From the NCBI RefSeq assembly GCF_003043945.1, contig NZ_PYXG01000001.1, forward strand, positions 186,001 to 250,000: a DNA stretch of 64,000 bases, given 5' to 3'. The translations under genes and the position numbers were made by a program. Positions 33,126 to 41,953 of this stretch are shown piece after piece. Below the pieces are notes generated by a model, which saw nothing but the letters and a program-made list of their open reading frames with translations, was not told the origin of the DNA and searched no databases. This stretch comes from Prevotella sp. oral taxon 376 (GTDB taxonomy: Bacteria; Bacteroidota; Bacteroidia; Bacteroidales; Bacteroidaceae). The stretch's first letter is position 1, and the number at the start of each line of letters is the position of its first letter.

Positions 33126-35210
33126 ATGAATGGAAATAAGCCGGAGAAAGAGAAGCATATAAATCCCTTTTTCGTCCCCTATAACACGCCGCACGACACG
33201 GTGCCTTTCAATCGCATCCAGACAGCCGACTATGAGGAGGCCTTCATGGAAGGCATCCGCCGCGACGACGAGGAAATCGACAAGATTGTCAACGACCCAG
33301 AGACACCCACCTTCGAGAATACCGTCATCCGCGTGGACACTTCGAAAGGCGAGCATTACTACGATCTGCTCGACCGGGTGTCGAATGTATTCTCGTGCAT
33401 GCTCAGTGCGGAGACCAACGACGACCTCGACGCACTGGCCCAGAAAATGAGCCCCATCCTCACCAAGCATGCCAATGATGTAACCCTGAACAAGCGTCTC
33501 TTTGAACGCTACAAGTATGTCTACGAACACCACCGTGAGCTTACTCCCGAGGAGCATACTCTTTTGGAGAAAGGCTACGAGGGCTTTGTGCGCAGCGGAG
33601 CCTTACTGGACGACGAAGGGAAAGCACGATTACGCAAGCTCACAGAAGAAGCTGGCGTGCTCGCATTGCGGTTCTCGCAGAACCTGCTGAAGGAAAACAA
33701 GGCTTTCGAACTTCTTCTTAGCGATGAGCGGCAACTCGAAGGGCTCCCCCCCACGGCCGTTGAAGCGGCAAGGAAATCCGCCAAGGACAACGGGAAGGAA
33801 GGATGGCTCTTCACGCTTGATTTCCCGAGCTACAATCCTTTCATGACCTATTCCACCCAGCGCGACCTCCGGAAAAAGATGTACATGGCACGCAACACGG
33901 AGTGCACACACGACAACGACCGGAACAACCTTGAGATTTGCAAGCGTCTCATAAATCTCCGCCGCGAGACGGCACAGCTCCTCGGCTACGCCACCTATGC
34001 AGACTATGTACTCAAGGAGCGCATGGCAAGCAACACGGCAAATGTCTACAAGCTGCTGAACGACCTGATTGCCGCTTACAAACCGACAGCCATCGAGGAG
34101 GTCGACGAGATAGAGCAACTGGCCAGAAAGCTGGAAGGCGACGACTTCAAGGTCCAGCCGTGGGACTTCAGCTATTATTCCCATAAGCTCCAAATGGAGC
34201 GTTTCAACCTCGACGCAGAGATGTTGCGCCCCTATTTCAAGCTCGAGAATGTTATCAAGGGCGTGTTCGGGCTCGCCACTCGCCTCTATGGCATCACCTT
34301 CAGTGAAAACAAGAACATCCCCGTCTATCATCCCGATGTGAAGGCCTATGAGGTCTTCGACGGCGATGGAAGCTATCTGGCTGTGCTCTATGCCGACTTC
34401 CATCCCCGCAAGGGGAAGCAGGGAGGCGCCTGGATGACGGAGTTCCGAGGACAGTGGATCGACCACAAGGGCAACAACATCCGTCCACAGGTGAGCCTTG
34501 TGATGAACCTCACCAAACCCACGGAAGACAAGCCGGCCCTCCTGACGCTCGGAGAAGTGGAGACATTTCTCCACGAATTCGGCCATTCTCTCCACGGCAT
34601 GTTCGCCAATACGCGTTTCGCGAGCCTCTCGGGCACCAATGTGTGGTGGGATTTCGTTGAGCTCCCATCGCAGTTCATGGAGAACTATGCCGTAGAGAAA
34701 GACTTCCTGCGCACCTTCGCTTTCCACTATCAGACCGGCGAGCCGCTGCCCGACGAGCTCATCGGGCGTATCGTCAGGAGCCGCAACTTTATGGCTGCCT
34801 ATGCCTGTATGCGGCAGGTGAGCTTCGGACTGCTCGACATGGCCTACTACACCAAGAGCGACGAGTTCAAGGAAGACATCATCCCGTTTGAGAAAAAGGC
34901 CTGGCAGGAGGCCATGGTTACCCGCCAGTTGCCTGACACCTGTATGACCACCCAGTTCTCACATATCATGGCTGGCGGCTATGCCGCAGGCTACTACAGC
35001 TACAAATGGGCAGAGGTGCTCGACGCGGATGTCTTCAGCGTATTCAAGACAAACGGCATCTTCGACCGCAAGACCGCACAGAGTTTCCGTGATAACATCC
35101 TCTCCAAGGGGGGCACAGAGCACCCGATGACACTCTACAAGCGGTTCCGCGGACAAGAACCCACCATCGACGCACTCCTGGAACGCAACGGAATCAGGAA
35201 AACAACATAA
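33126..35210 (+). CDS. M3-family metallopeptidase (peptidyl-dipeptidase Dcp-like)
   Basis: The 694-residue zinc peptidase lacks a signal peptide. The active site is FLHEFGHSLHGMF near residue 482: the two His of HEFGH and a downstream Glu (about 511, FVELPSQFMENY) bind zinc, and the Glu of HEFGH is catalytic. ETAQLLGYATYADYVL and MTYSTQRDLRKKMYMA are typical of Dcp and oligopeptidase A. It degrades short peptides in the cytoplasm, with Dcp removing C-terminal dipeptides. The family is certain, the subgroup likely. It begins a run of four co-directional genes. Confidence 0.94.
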   Translation: MNGNKPEKEKHINPFFVPYNTPHDTVPFNRIQTADYEEAFMEGIRRDDEEIDKIVNDPETPTFENTVIRVDTSKGEHYYDLLDRVSNVFSCMLSAETNDDLDALAQKMSPILTKHANDVTLNKRLFERYKYVYEHHRELTPEEHTLLEKGYEGFVRSGALLDDEGKARLRKLTEEAGVLALRFSQNLLKENKAFELLLSDERQLEGLPPTAVEAARKSAKDNGKEGWLFTLDFPSYNPFMTYSTQRDLRKKMYMARNTECTHDNDRNNLEICKRLINLRRETAQLLGYATYADYVLKERMASNTANVYKLLNDLIAAYKPTAIEEVDEIEQLARKLEGDDFKVQPWDFSYYSHKLQMERFNLDAEMLRPYFKLENVIKGVFGLATRLYGITFSENKNIPVYHPDVKAYEVFDGDGSYLAVLYADFHPRKGKQGGAWMTEFRGQWIDHKGNNIRPQVSLVMNLTKPTEDKPALLTLGEVETFLHEFGHSLHGMFANTRFASLSGTNVWWDFVELPSQFMENYAVEKDFLRTFAFHYQTGEPLPDELIGRIVRSRNFMAAYACMRQVSFGLLDMAYYTKSDEFKEDIIPFEKKAWQEAMVTRQLPDTCMTTQFSHIMAGGYAAGYYSYKWAEVLDADVFSVFKTNGIFDRKTAQSFRDNILSKGGTEHPMTLYKRFRGQEPTIDALLERNGIRKTT

Positions 35211-35234
35211 CCGCAACATAACGCGCACAAACCT

Positions 35235-35678
35235 ATGGAACAAGGAATCAAGCAACGCGACCTCGACTACAGATACCTTCGTATGGCACGCATCTGGTCT
35301 GAAAACAGCTATTGCGAGCGCCGCCATGTGGGAGCCTTGGTGGTGAAAGACAAGATGATCATCAGCGACGGCTACAACGGGACGCCCAGCGGGTTCGAGA
35401 ATATATGCGAAGACCCCAACGGCATTACCAAGCCCTATGTGCTCCACGCCGAGGCCAATGCCATCACGAAGCTTGCCCGCAGCAGCAACAACAGCGACGG
35501 CAGTACGCTCTATGTTACCGCCTCGCCCTGCATAGAATGCTCCAAACTCATCATACAGGCCGGCATCAAGCGAGTGGTCTACGGCGAGAAATACCGACTC
35601 GAAGACGGCATCAACCTCCTCAAGAGAGCCCATATAGAAGTTGTCTATCTAAATCCGGAAGAAAATGAATCCAAATAA
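35235..35678 (+). CDS. dCMP deaminase-family protein (ComEB-like)
   Basis: The 147-residue zinc deaminase has LHAEANAITKL (His and catalytic Glu near residues 74-76) and SPCIECSKLIIQAGI (two Zn-binding Cys near 97-100). An N-terminal Cys and Arg-rich segment (YCERRHVGALVVKDKMIISD) is typical of dCMP deaminases, which turn dCMP into dUMP for thymidylate synthesis. It lies 24 bp after the M3 peptidase and overlaps the protease gene by 14 nt. Confidence 0.92.
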   Translation: MEQGIKQRDLDYRYLRMARIWSENSYCERRHVGALVVKDKMIISDGYNGTPSGFENICEDPNGITKPYVLHAEANAITKLARSSNNSDGSTLYVTASPCIECSKLIIQAGIKRVVYGEKYRLEDGINLLKRAHIEVVYLNPEENESK

Positions 35679-37392
35679 GAATAATCGCTATACCCCGCTG
35701 TTTATTGCCGTCGCCGTGGTGGTCGGCATCGTCATCGGCACTTTCTTTGCCAACCACTTCTCTGGCAACCGTCTCAACATCATCAACAGCGGCAGCAACC
35801 GTCTCAACAACCTGCTCCACTTCATAGACGACCAATATGTGGACGAAGTGAACATCGACTCCCTCGTCGACAAGGCCATCCCGCAAATCCTGTCGCAACT
35901 GGACCCCCACTCGGTCTATATCAGCGCGGAGGACGCCCAGGTGGCTGCCGACGACCTGAAAGGCTCGTTCTCGGGAGTGGGCATTGAGTTCACCATCCGT
36001 CAGGATACCATCCATGTGCAGAATGTAGTCAAGAACGGACCAGCCGAGAAATCAGGCATCCTGGCCGGCGATAAGATCGTCAGCGTGGATGGAAAACCGT
36101 TCGTGGGAAAGCAGGTTACCAACGAGGAAGCCATGCACCGGCTGAAAGGCCCGAAAGACACGAAGGTCAAGATTGGCGTCGTGCGCTATGGCGCCAAGGA
36201 CATCAAGTATTTCACCGTAACGCGCGGAGAGATCCCGCAGCACAGCATTGCCGCCACCTATATGCTCGATGAGACCACCGGATATGTGCGTATCAAGAAC
36301 TTCGGAGAGACCACCTATGCCGAGATGCTCATCTCGCTGGCCAAGCTCTCGCGGCAAGGCTTCAAGAATCTGGTCATCGACCTGCGCGACAACACGGGCG
36401 GCATCCTCACCTCGGCCACCCAGATGGTCAATGAATTCCTACCCAAAAACAAACTCATCGTCTATACGCAGGGCCGCAAGTCGCCGCGCCAGGAATACCT
36501 TTCCAACGGCCACGGCAGCTATCAGGACATTCCTCTGGTGGTGCTCATCAACGAAGGATCAGCCTCCGCGGCCGAGATTTTCGCGGGCGCGATACAAGAC
36601 AACGACCGGGGCACCATCATTGGCCGCCGCTCGTTTGGCAAGGGATTGGTGCAGCAACAGGTGGAGTTTCCCGACCACAGTCTGCTCCGCCTCACCATCG
36701 CGCGCTACTACACGCCCTCCGGCCGCTGCATCCAGAAGCCTTACAAGATGGGCGACGAGGCCGACTACGCGCAGGATATGCTCACCCGCTATCAGCGGGG
36801 CGAGATGTTCTCGCAAGATTCCATCAGGCACACAGGCCCCCAATATCACACGGGCATCGGCCGCGTGGTTTACGGAGGAGGAGGTATCACTCCCGATATC
36901 TTCATCCCCGAGGACACGCTCGGCATGACTTCTTACTACAAGAGGGCCGCCATGAGCGGTCTCATCCTGCAGTTTGCCTTCACCTATACCGACGACAACA
37001 GGCTAAAACTCAACAATTTCACGGAGATGCAGCAGCTGGCCGACTATCTGGTGAAGCAGAACACGGTGGAGAAATTCGCCTCCTATGCCGACAAGCACGG
37101 GCTGCAACGGCGCAATCTGATGATTCGGAAATCGCACAAACTGCTCGAACAATACATCAATAGCCGCATTATCTACAATATGCTCGACGAGGAAGCCTGG
37201 AACGAATACCTCAATCTCGGCGACCCCGCCATATCTGCGGCGAAGAAACTGTTCGATAGCCATTCGGCCTGGCCTGAAAAGATGGTCAGGAAAACAGACG
37301 CAAAACAACCGGGGCGAACGGCTCGCCTGGAGCCGAGGAGCTTCGACTACGCGCCCACCCACAACCGTTATACGACACTGGCACATGCCTAA
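35665..37392 (+). CDS. S41-family C-terminal processing protease
   Basis: The 575-residue protein has one N-terminal membrane helix (about 10-28), a PDZ domain (about 85-180, with GVGIEFTIRQDTIHVQNV and GPAEKSGILAGDKIVSVDG) and the S41 protease domain. The catalytic Ser is in NEGSASAAEIFAGAIQD and the Lys in GRRSFGKGLVQQQ. It works in the periplasm, trimming or degrading proteins from their C-termini. The C-terminal ~170 residues form an extra helical domain common in Bacteroidetes members. Its start overlaps the deaminase gene and its end overlaps the cyclo-ligase gene by 8 nt. Confidence 0.95.
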   Translation: MNPNKNNRYTPLFIAVAVVVGIVIGTFFANHFSGNRLNIINSGSNRLNNLLHFIDDQYVDEVNIDSLVDKAIPQILSQLDPHSVYISAEDAQVAADDLKGSFSGVGIEFTIRQDTIHVQNVVKNGPAEKSGILAGDKIVSVDGKPFVGKQVTNEEAMHRLKGPKDTKVKIGVVRYGAKDIKYFTVTRGEIPQHSIAATYMLDETTGYVRIKNFGETTYAEMLISLAKLSRQGFKNLVIDLRDNTGGILTSATQMVNEFLPKNKLIVYTQGRKSPRQEYLSNGHGSYQDIPLVVLINEGSASAAEIFAGAIQDNDRGTIIGRRSFGKGLVQQQVEFPDHSLLRLTIARYYTPSGRCIQKPYKMGDEADYAQDMLTRYQRGEMFSQDSIRHTGPQYHTGIGRVVYGGGGITPDIFIPEDTLGMTSYYKRAAMSGLILQFAFTYTDDNRLKLNNFTEMQQLADYLVKQNTVEKFASYADKHGLQRRNLMIRKSHKLLEQYINSRIIYNMLDEEAWNEYLNLGDPAISAAKKLFDSHSAWPEKMVRKTDAKQPGRTARLEPRSFDYAPTHNRYTTLAHA

Positions 37393-37918
37393 GAAGGAAC
37401 TCAGAGAGGAAATCAGGCGGCGCAAGCATCGCTTCACGCGGGAGCAGTTGCGTGAACGCTCACTTCCGATCGTGGCCCGGCTGCTCGCGCATCCCCGCCT
37501 CATGGAGGCGGAGACCGTGCTGCTCTATTACTCGCTGCCCGACGAGGTGGACACCCACGGCATGGTCGACGAGCTCCTGCGGCAAGGAAAGACCGTGTTG
37601 CTGCCCGTCGTCATGCCCGACCGAGGCATGCAGCTCTGCCGCTATGAGGGGCCGGAAACCATGCGGGAAGACGAGTTCCACATCCTTGAGCCCACGGGAG
37701 AGCCTTTCACTGACTACGAACAGATTGGCGTGGCCGTGATTCCCGGCATGAGCTTCGATGCCCGCGGCAACCGCCTCGGGCGCGGAAAGGGCTATTATGA
37801 CCGTTTTCTCAAACTACTTCCCCACGCCTACAAGATAGGCGTTTGCTTCGATTTCCAGCGGTCGGAACAGGTGCCCGTCGGAGCAAACGATATCCCCGTG
37901 GACGAGGTCATCAGCTAA
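37385..37918 (+). CDS. 5-formyltetrahydrofolate cyclo-ligase
   Basis: The 177-residue ATP-dependent enzyme turns 5-formyl-THF into 5,10-methenyl-THF, returning folate to the one-carbon pool. The basic N-terminus (KKELREEIRRRKHRFTREQL), the substrate region YYSLPDEVDTHGMV and the P-loop-like LGRGKGYYDRFL near residues 137-148 are family signatures. Length is normal. It is the last gene of the run from 33126, and array C follows in the convergent gap. Confidence 0.94.
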   Translation: MPKKELREEIRRRKHRFTREQLRERSLPIVARLLAHPRLMEAETVLLYYSLPDEVDTHGMVDELLRQGKTVLLPVVMPDRGMQLCRYEGPETMREDEFHILEPTGEPFTDYEQIGVAVIPGMSFDARGNRLGRGKGYYDRFLKLLPHAYKIGVCFDFQRSEQVPVGANDIPVDEVIS

Positions 37919-37970
37919 GAGGCCGCGGCCCAACCGCGAATCCTGAAAAAAGAAATTGTTATCCGTGATG

Positions 37971-38031
37971 TTACAAACGGCTTGTAACACGATTACACGC
38001 TGCTTGTAATGCGATTACACACTGCGTGTAA
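37971..38031. repeat. Array C: three 22-bp-period palindromic repeat units
   Basis: Cores at 37971 (TTACAAACGGCTTGTAA), 37993 (TTACACGCTGCTTGTAA) and 38015 (TTACACACTGCGTGTAA) are exactly 22 bp apart. They fill the gap between the convergent cyclo-ligase and DUF721 genes. Confidence 0.92.
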
Positions 38032-38046
38032 TCGGATGGGAAACCG

Positions 38047-38337
38047 TCAGAAGAATCGTATATCGGTAATGATCATGCCGCCCACCTGCGTGTTTAGCCG
38101 CTTCAGCAGCTGCGTGCGCATCATGCTTAAGTCCTGTCGCAAGGCCGGGTTGGTGATTTTCACGAAGAGCGTCTGGTTCTTGATAAACTTCTCGCCGGTA
38201 TATTTCGCCACGGTCTTTCCGGCAACCAGCTCCCAGGAATCTATCAGCCGCTTCTGCTTCAGCGGCGTTTCCAAGCCCTCGTCGCGGAGCAACTTGTTGA
38301 TGACATCCGCCAGCGACTCCACCTTACGCCTGAACAT
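38047..38337 (-). CDS. DUF721-domain protein
   Basis: The 96-residue protein begins MFRRKVESLADVINKLLRDEG. It contains the DUF721 core SWELVAGKTVAKYTGEKFIKNQTLFVKITNPALRQDL, split here as two adjoining motifs near residues 35-75. A longer frame upstream runs inside recF and is not used. DUF721 proteins sit next to recF or dnaA in many phyla and resemble the nucleic-acid-binding DciA family of helicase loaders. The start overlaps the recF 3' end by 14 nt, so the two are translationally coupled. Confidence 0.85.
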   Translation of the reverse strand: MFRRKVESLADVINKLLRDEGLETPLKQKRLIDSWELVAGKTVAKYTGEKFIKNQTLFVKITNPALRQDLSMMRTQLLKRLNTQVGGMIITDIRFF

Positions 38338-39448
38338 ACAACTCCTCCTTCCGCTCGCGGATCTCCCCGCCATCGACCTCAAACAACCTGTAATCAAAGC
38401 CGTTGTGGGCAAGAATTTGGTCGAGATGGTCGCGATTGGTATCCGTAATGAAGATTTGTCCATAATTTTCGCCCGAGACAAGCTTCACGATCTGCTCCAC
38501 GCGACGGGCATCGAGTTTGTCGAAGATGTCGTCCAGCAGGAGCAGCGGCACCGTCGTAGAGGCCGTGCGCTTGAGAAAGTCAAACTGGGCGAGCTTCAGC
38601 GCAAGGACAAAAGTCTTGCTCTGTCCCTGACTTCCCTCACGACGCATGGGATATCCGTCTATCAGCATCTCCAGGTCATCACGGTGAATGCCGTGAAGAC
38701 TGTAGCCCACGGCACGGTCTTTCAGTCTGTCGCGGCGTATGACCTCCAGCAGAGGCCCCCGCTGACAATGGGAGACATAGCTCAGCGAGACCACCTCGCT
38801 CCCGCAGGAAACTGTCTGATAAATTGACTGGAATATCGGTATCAACTCCTGCACGAAAGCCTCCCGTTTCCGGAAAATCAACTCCCCCTGCGACGCCATC
38901 TCCTCCTCCCATATCTCGAGGAGGGCCTGGTCGGGCTCTTCCTCCATCCTCAATAGTGCATTGCGCTGCTGCAAGGCCTTGTTATAGCGGCTGAGAGCCT
39001 CGATATAAGGGTTGTCGTACTGGGAAATCACCACATCCATCAGGCGGCGGCGTTCCTCGGAGCCTCCCTCGATGAGGACAGAATCGGACGGCGAGACGAA
39101 GATGAGCGGAATCAGACCTATGTGCTGGGAAAGCCGGCGATACTCCTTCTTGTTGCGTTTGAAGTGCTTTTTCACCCCCCGCTTCATCCCGCAGTAAATC
39201 CGCTCGCTGTCGCCGCTTTCATTCTCGTAGGTTCCCTCGAGAACGAAGAAGTCCTGATCGTGGGTGATCACCTGGGAGTCGACAGGATTGAAGGCGCTCC
39301 GACAGAACGACAGATAATAGACGGCATCGAGGAAATTGGTCTTCCCCACACCGTTCTGCCCGATGAGGCAATTCATCTTGGACGATAAATCGAGCGTTGC
39401 CTCACGGATATTCCTGTAGTTGAGAATCGAGATTTTCTTAAGAATCAT
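38324..39448 (-). CDS. recF: RecF recombination-mediator ATPase
   Basis: The 374-residue SMC-like ATPase loads RecA at single-stranded gaps with RecO and RecR. Walker A is GQNGVGKTNFLDA (about 30-42), the ABC signature EGSQGQSKTFVLALKLAQ lies near 275-292, and Walker B is PLLLLDDIFDKLDARR (about 305-320). The length is normal. Its own -7 box is at 39496-39504. It is followed by a coupled DUF721 gene. Confidence 0.96.
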   Translation of the reverse strand: MILKKISILNYRNIREATLDLSSKMNCLIGQNGVGKTNFLDAVYYLSFCRSAFNPVDSQVITHDQDFFVLEGTYENESGDSERIYCGMKRGVKKHFKRNKKEYRRLSQHIGLIPLIFVSPSDSVLIEGGSEERRRLMDVVISQYDNPYIEALSRYNKALQQRNALLRMEEEPDQALLEIWEEEMASQGELIFRKREAFVQELIPIFQSIYQTVSCGSEVVSLSYVSHCQRGPLLEVIRRDRLKDRAVGYSLHGIHRDDLEMLIDGYPMRREGSQGQSKTFVLALKLAQFDFLKRTASTTVPLLLLDDIFDKLDARRVEQIVKLVSGENYGQIFITDTNRDHLDQILAHNGFDYRLFEVDGGEIRERKEELYVQA

Positions 39449-39495
39449 ATGCCTGGAATCCTACAAGCAGCTGTCTTTCTGCCTGCGTTGTGATT

Positions 39496-39504
39496 GCAAA
39501 GTTA
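39496..39504 (-). promoter_or_regulatory. -7 box for recF
   Basis: TAACTTTGC on the minus strand, 47 nt before the recF ATG at 39448. Confidence 0.6.
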
Positions 39505-39568
39505 CGCCTTTTATCATTGAAAAACGAAAAAAGTAAGGAATAAATTTCAATATGTGAGATAATTTGAG

Positions 39569-39577
39569 TAAATTTGC
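39569..39577 (+). promoter_or_regulatory. -7 box for the TPR-ribH operon
   Basis: TAAATTTGC fits TAnnTTTG, leader about 73 nt to the ATG at 39651. Confidence 0.55.
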
Positions 39578-39650
39578 TGCGCCATTATAGGCCTGTCGGT
39601 CGATGACGATGGCAAACGATTCAGACACAAAATAAAAAACAATCAATAAA

Positions 39651-40349
39651 ATGGCAAAAAAACAAGAGCAAGCGCCCGCGGCAGAGGCGTTCACCATCTC
39701 TGAGGCTTTTATCACCAAATACAAGAAGCCTCTCATCATCGCAGTCGTTGCACTGCTCGTAATCATCGCCGGCATCTTCAGCTACAAGTACTTTGTTTCC
39801 GCCCCCCGGGAGGAGAAGGCAAGTACGGCTCTCGGTCTGGGACAGCAGTATTTCAACCAGGAGAGCTTTGACAAAGCCCTCAACGGAGACGGCGCTTCCT
39901 ATGCGGGTTTCGCCAAGATTGCCTCCGACTACAGCGGTACGGATGCCGGCAATCTTGCCAACCTCTATGCCGGCCTTTGCTATGCCAACCTGGGCAAGTG
40001 GCAGGAAGCCGTGAAATATCTGGATGAATATTCGCCTTCCGATGATGCCATGGTCAGCCCGGCAGCGGTAGCCGCACTCGGAAACGCCTATGCCCATGTA
40101 AACCAACTCGACAAGGCGGTAAGCAATCTGAAGAAAGCAGCCGACATGGCAGACTCCGAAACCCGTAGCGGCGTCAACAACAGCCTCGCCCCTACTTTCC
40201 TCCTGCAGGCAGCCATCATCCTCGAAAGTCAGAACAAGACCGGCGAGGCTCTCGGCATCTACAAGGATATCAAGGAAAAATATGTGAACTCCGCCCTCGT
40301 CCAGAGCCAGGAGATCGACAAGTATATCGAACGCGCACAGGACAAGTAA
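39651..40349 (+). CDS. Membrane-anchored TPR protein
   Basis: The 232-residue protein has a cytoplasmic head, one transmembrane helix (about 27-46, [21 protein letters not shown]) and a tetratricopeptide-repeat domain outside (about 55-230, with [21 protein letters not shown] and [20 protein letters not shown]). This single-helix-plus-TPR layout resembles YfgM, a partner of the Sec translocon and periplasmic chaperones. Its place next to recF and ribH is, from general knowledge, common in Bacteroidales. The exact role is unknown. Its stop overlaps the ribH start (TAATG). Confidence 0.82.
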   Translation: MAKKQEQAPAAEAFTISEAFITKYKKPLIIAVVALLVIIAGIFSYKYFVSAPREEKASTALGLGQQYFNQESFDKALNGDGASYAGFAKIASDYSGTDAGNLANLYAGLCYANLGKWQEAVKYLDEYSPSDDAMVSPAAVAALGNAYAHVNQLDKAVSNLKKAADMADSETRSGVNNSLAPTFLLQAAIILESQNKTGEALGIYKDIKEKYVNSALVQSQEIDKYIERAQDK

Positions 40350-40825
40350 TGGCCACCGCACTACATCATCTGTCAGACTACGACCCGGCCAAAGTGCCTG
40401 ATGCCAGCAACATGTGCTTCGGCATCGTGGTCGCGGAATGGAATCAGGAGATCACGGGAGCCCTGCTTGACGGTGCCGTCAAGACACTGGAGAAGCACGG
40501 ATGCCTGCCCGAGAACATTCATGTGAAAACCGTTCCGGGAAGCTTTGAGCTCATCTACGGTGCCCAGCAGATGACGAAAAACGACGGATTCGACGCCGTC
40601 ATCATCCTCGGCAGCGTCATCCGGGGTGAAACGCCGCATTTCGACTATATCTGCGAGGGCGTTACCTACGGCATAGCCCGCCTCAACGCCAGCCAGAATA
40701 TCCCCGTTATCTATGGACTTCTCACCACCGACAACCTGGAACAAGCCAGGGAGCGCAGTGGCGGAAGGTTAGGTAACAAGGGCGACGAGTGTGCCGTGGA
40801 CGCCATCAAGATGGCTAAATTCTAA
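40349..40825 (+). CDS. ribH: 6,7-dimethyl-8-ribityllumazine synthase
   Basis: The 158-residue enzyme makes the lumazine precursor of riboflavin from a pyrimidine and dihydroxybutanone phosphate. Signatures are [20 protein letters not shown] (about 24-43), [14 protein letters not shown] (about 63-76), [16 protein letters not shown] with the catalytic His near residue 97, and [17 protein letters not shown]. The ATG overlaps the stop of the TPR gene. No FMN riboswitch precedes the operon. Confidence 0.96.
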   Translation: MATALHHLSDYDPAKVPDASNMCFGIVVAEWNQEITGALLDGAVKTLEKHGCLPENIHVKTVPGSFELIYGAQQMTKNDGFDAVIILGSVIRGETPHFDYICEGVTYGIARLNASQNIPVIYGLLTTDNLEQARERSGGRLGNKGDECAVDAIKMAKF

Positions 40826-40856
40826 TCAGGAAAACAGACAATCGGGAAAGAGGTTG

Positions 40857-41354
40857 TTGAAAGATTTCGCAGCGATAGACTTTGAAACGGCAAACGGCTG
40901 TAGGACCAGTGTTTGCAGCGCGGGTGCGGTGATAGTAGAGAATGGTAGAATTACCGATTCATACTATCACCTCATTCGTCCTATTCCCAATTATTACACC
41001 CAATTCACGACGGCCGTCCATGGCCTCGTTTACAAAGACACCGAGGACGCGCCGCCCTTCCCGGAAGTATGGGCGGAGATTGTTCCCAAAATCAGACACT
41101 TGCCTCTGGTGGCTCACAACAAGGCTTTCGACGAGAACTGCTTGAAGGCCGTGTTTCTGGCTTACGGCATGGAATATCCGGATTACCGGTTTTATTGCAC
41201 GCTGATTGGTGCACGGAAAGCCTTTCCGCGAGGCACCATTGAGAACTATCAGCTGCAGACCGTAGCCATGCGGTGCGGTTTCGACCTGACGAGACACCAC
41301 CATGCGCTGGCCGACGCGGAAGCTTGTGCCCACATAGCCATGAAGATTTTATGA
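40857..41354 (+). CDS. DEDDh-type 3'-5' exonuclease
   Basis: The exonuclease domain starts at DFAAIDFETANG (catalytic Asp and Glu of motif I). It continues with PLVAHNKAFDENCL (Asp, motif II) and ends with HHALADAEACAHIA (His and Asp, motif III), as in the proofreading subunit of DNA polymerase III and RNase T. About 165 residues are covered. No ATG lies just before the domain: a TTG at 40857 gives the natural length, while the nearest ATG (40791) lies inside ribH. Its job could be DNA repair or RNA trimming. Confidence 0.82.
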   Translation: MKDFAAIDFETANGCRTSVCSAGAVIVENGRITDSYYHLIRPIPNYYTQFTTAVHGLVYKDTEDAPPFPEVWAEIVPKIRHLPLVAHNKAFDENCLKAVFLAYGMEYPDYRFYCTLIGARKAFPRGTIENYQLQTVAMRCGFDLTRHHHALADAEACAHIAMKIL

Positions 41355-41567
41355 CCAAAGGAATACACTGTCCCGAGAAGCTGATATTTCTCGTGGAAGA
41401 AATGGGGTGTCGCGAGATACCGCACACATGAGGATTTCTCCGACGAGGAAAACTTCCGGAAGAACGGAAGAGCGCCCAAGCAATCGGCCGGGCGCGGCTC
41501 CGACCACCTGCGCCGCCTGTCTCCTCGAGCTACGGAAACGCGAATTTAAAAAATTATAGAATAGAAT
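41355..41567. other. Unexplained 213-bp GC-rich gap
   Basis: The stretch between the exonuclease and the next gene is GC-rich until about 41535, then AT-rich. It contains inverted runs such as GGGCGC/GCGCCC and CCGGAAGAACGG but no clear terminator, promoter or known RNA. It could hide a small RNA or a decayed gene. Confidence 0.3.
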
Positions 41568-41951
41568 ATGAAACTGACACATTTACTTCAGGCTTACGGC
41601 TTTGATGAACTTATGCCCATCATTAATGAAATGTTCCCCGGAACAAACAGGTTCCGATCACAATTACAGGTGGCTTACGACATCATGGTCAACATGCGTC
41701 CAGTGCCCTCAAAGAAGGTCATCCGGTTTCAGACCCTTCGCGATGAGAAAGGCTCGTTGTCATATATGGGAGCCGAAGACAGCTGCTTTGACTCAACCTG
41801 GGAGGTGTGCCTCGGGAAAGAAGTAACGCGAGAAAAAGGCGTTGACCTAAGCGAAGTGGAGCTTGCGGCCAACTGCCTTGTAAACCTGTGTCTGCAAGGG
41901 CATTACCCAAAAACCTTTGAAAGTGCCCATCAGCAGCTCATGAAGGGTTAA
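41568..41951 (+). CDS. Conserved hypothetical protein (possibly DUF6557 type)
   Basis: The 127-residue soluble protein lacks signal or membrane segments. It reads as a compact alpha/beta protein: MKLTHLLQAYGFDELMPIIN at the start, WEVCLGKEVTREKGVDLSE in the middle, then a helical tail ELAANCLVNLCLQGHYP. It resembles a small Bacteroidales-only family (DUF6557), recalled with limited certainty. No catalytic residues stand out. It is monocistronic, and its 3' end nearly meets the convergent Tyr-rich lipoprotein gene (2 bp gap). Confidence 0.65.
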   Translation: MKLTHLLQAYGFDELMPIINEMFPGTNRFRSQLQVAYDIMVNMRPVPSKKVIRFQTLRDEKGSLSYMGAEDSCFDSTWEVCLGKEVTREKGVDLSEVELAANCLVNLCLQGHYPKTFESAHQQLMKG

Positions 41952-41953
41952 TA

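Noticed and set aside
39578..40348. FMN riboswitch for ribH
   Set aside because: ribH sits directly behind the TPR gene with an overlapping start, and the leader before that gene shows no FMN-riboswitch motifs.
39621..40361. 246-codon minus-strand frame
   Set aside because: It is antisense to the TPR gene and has no recognisable domain.
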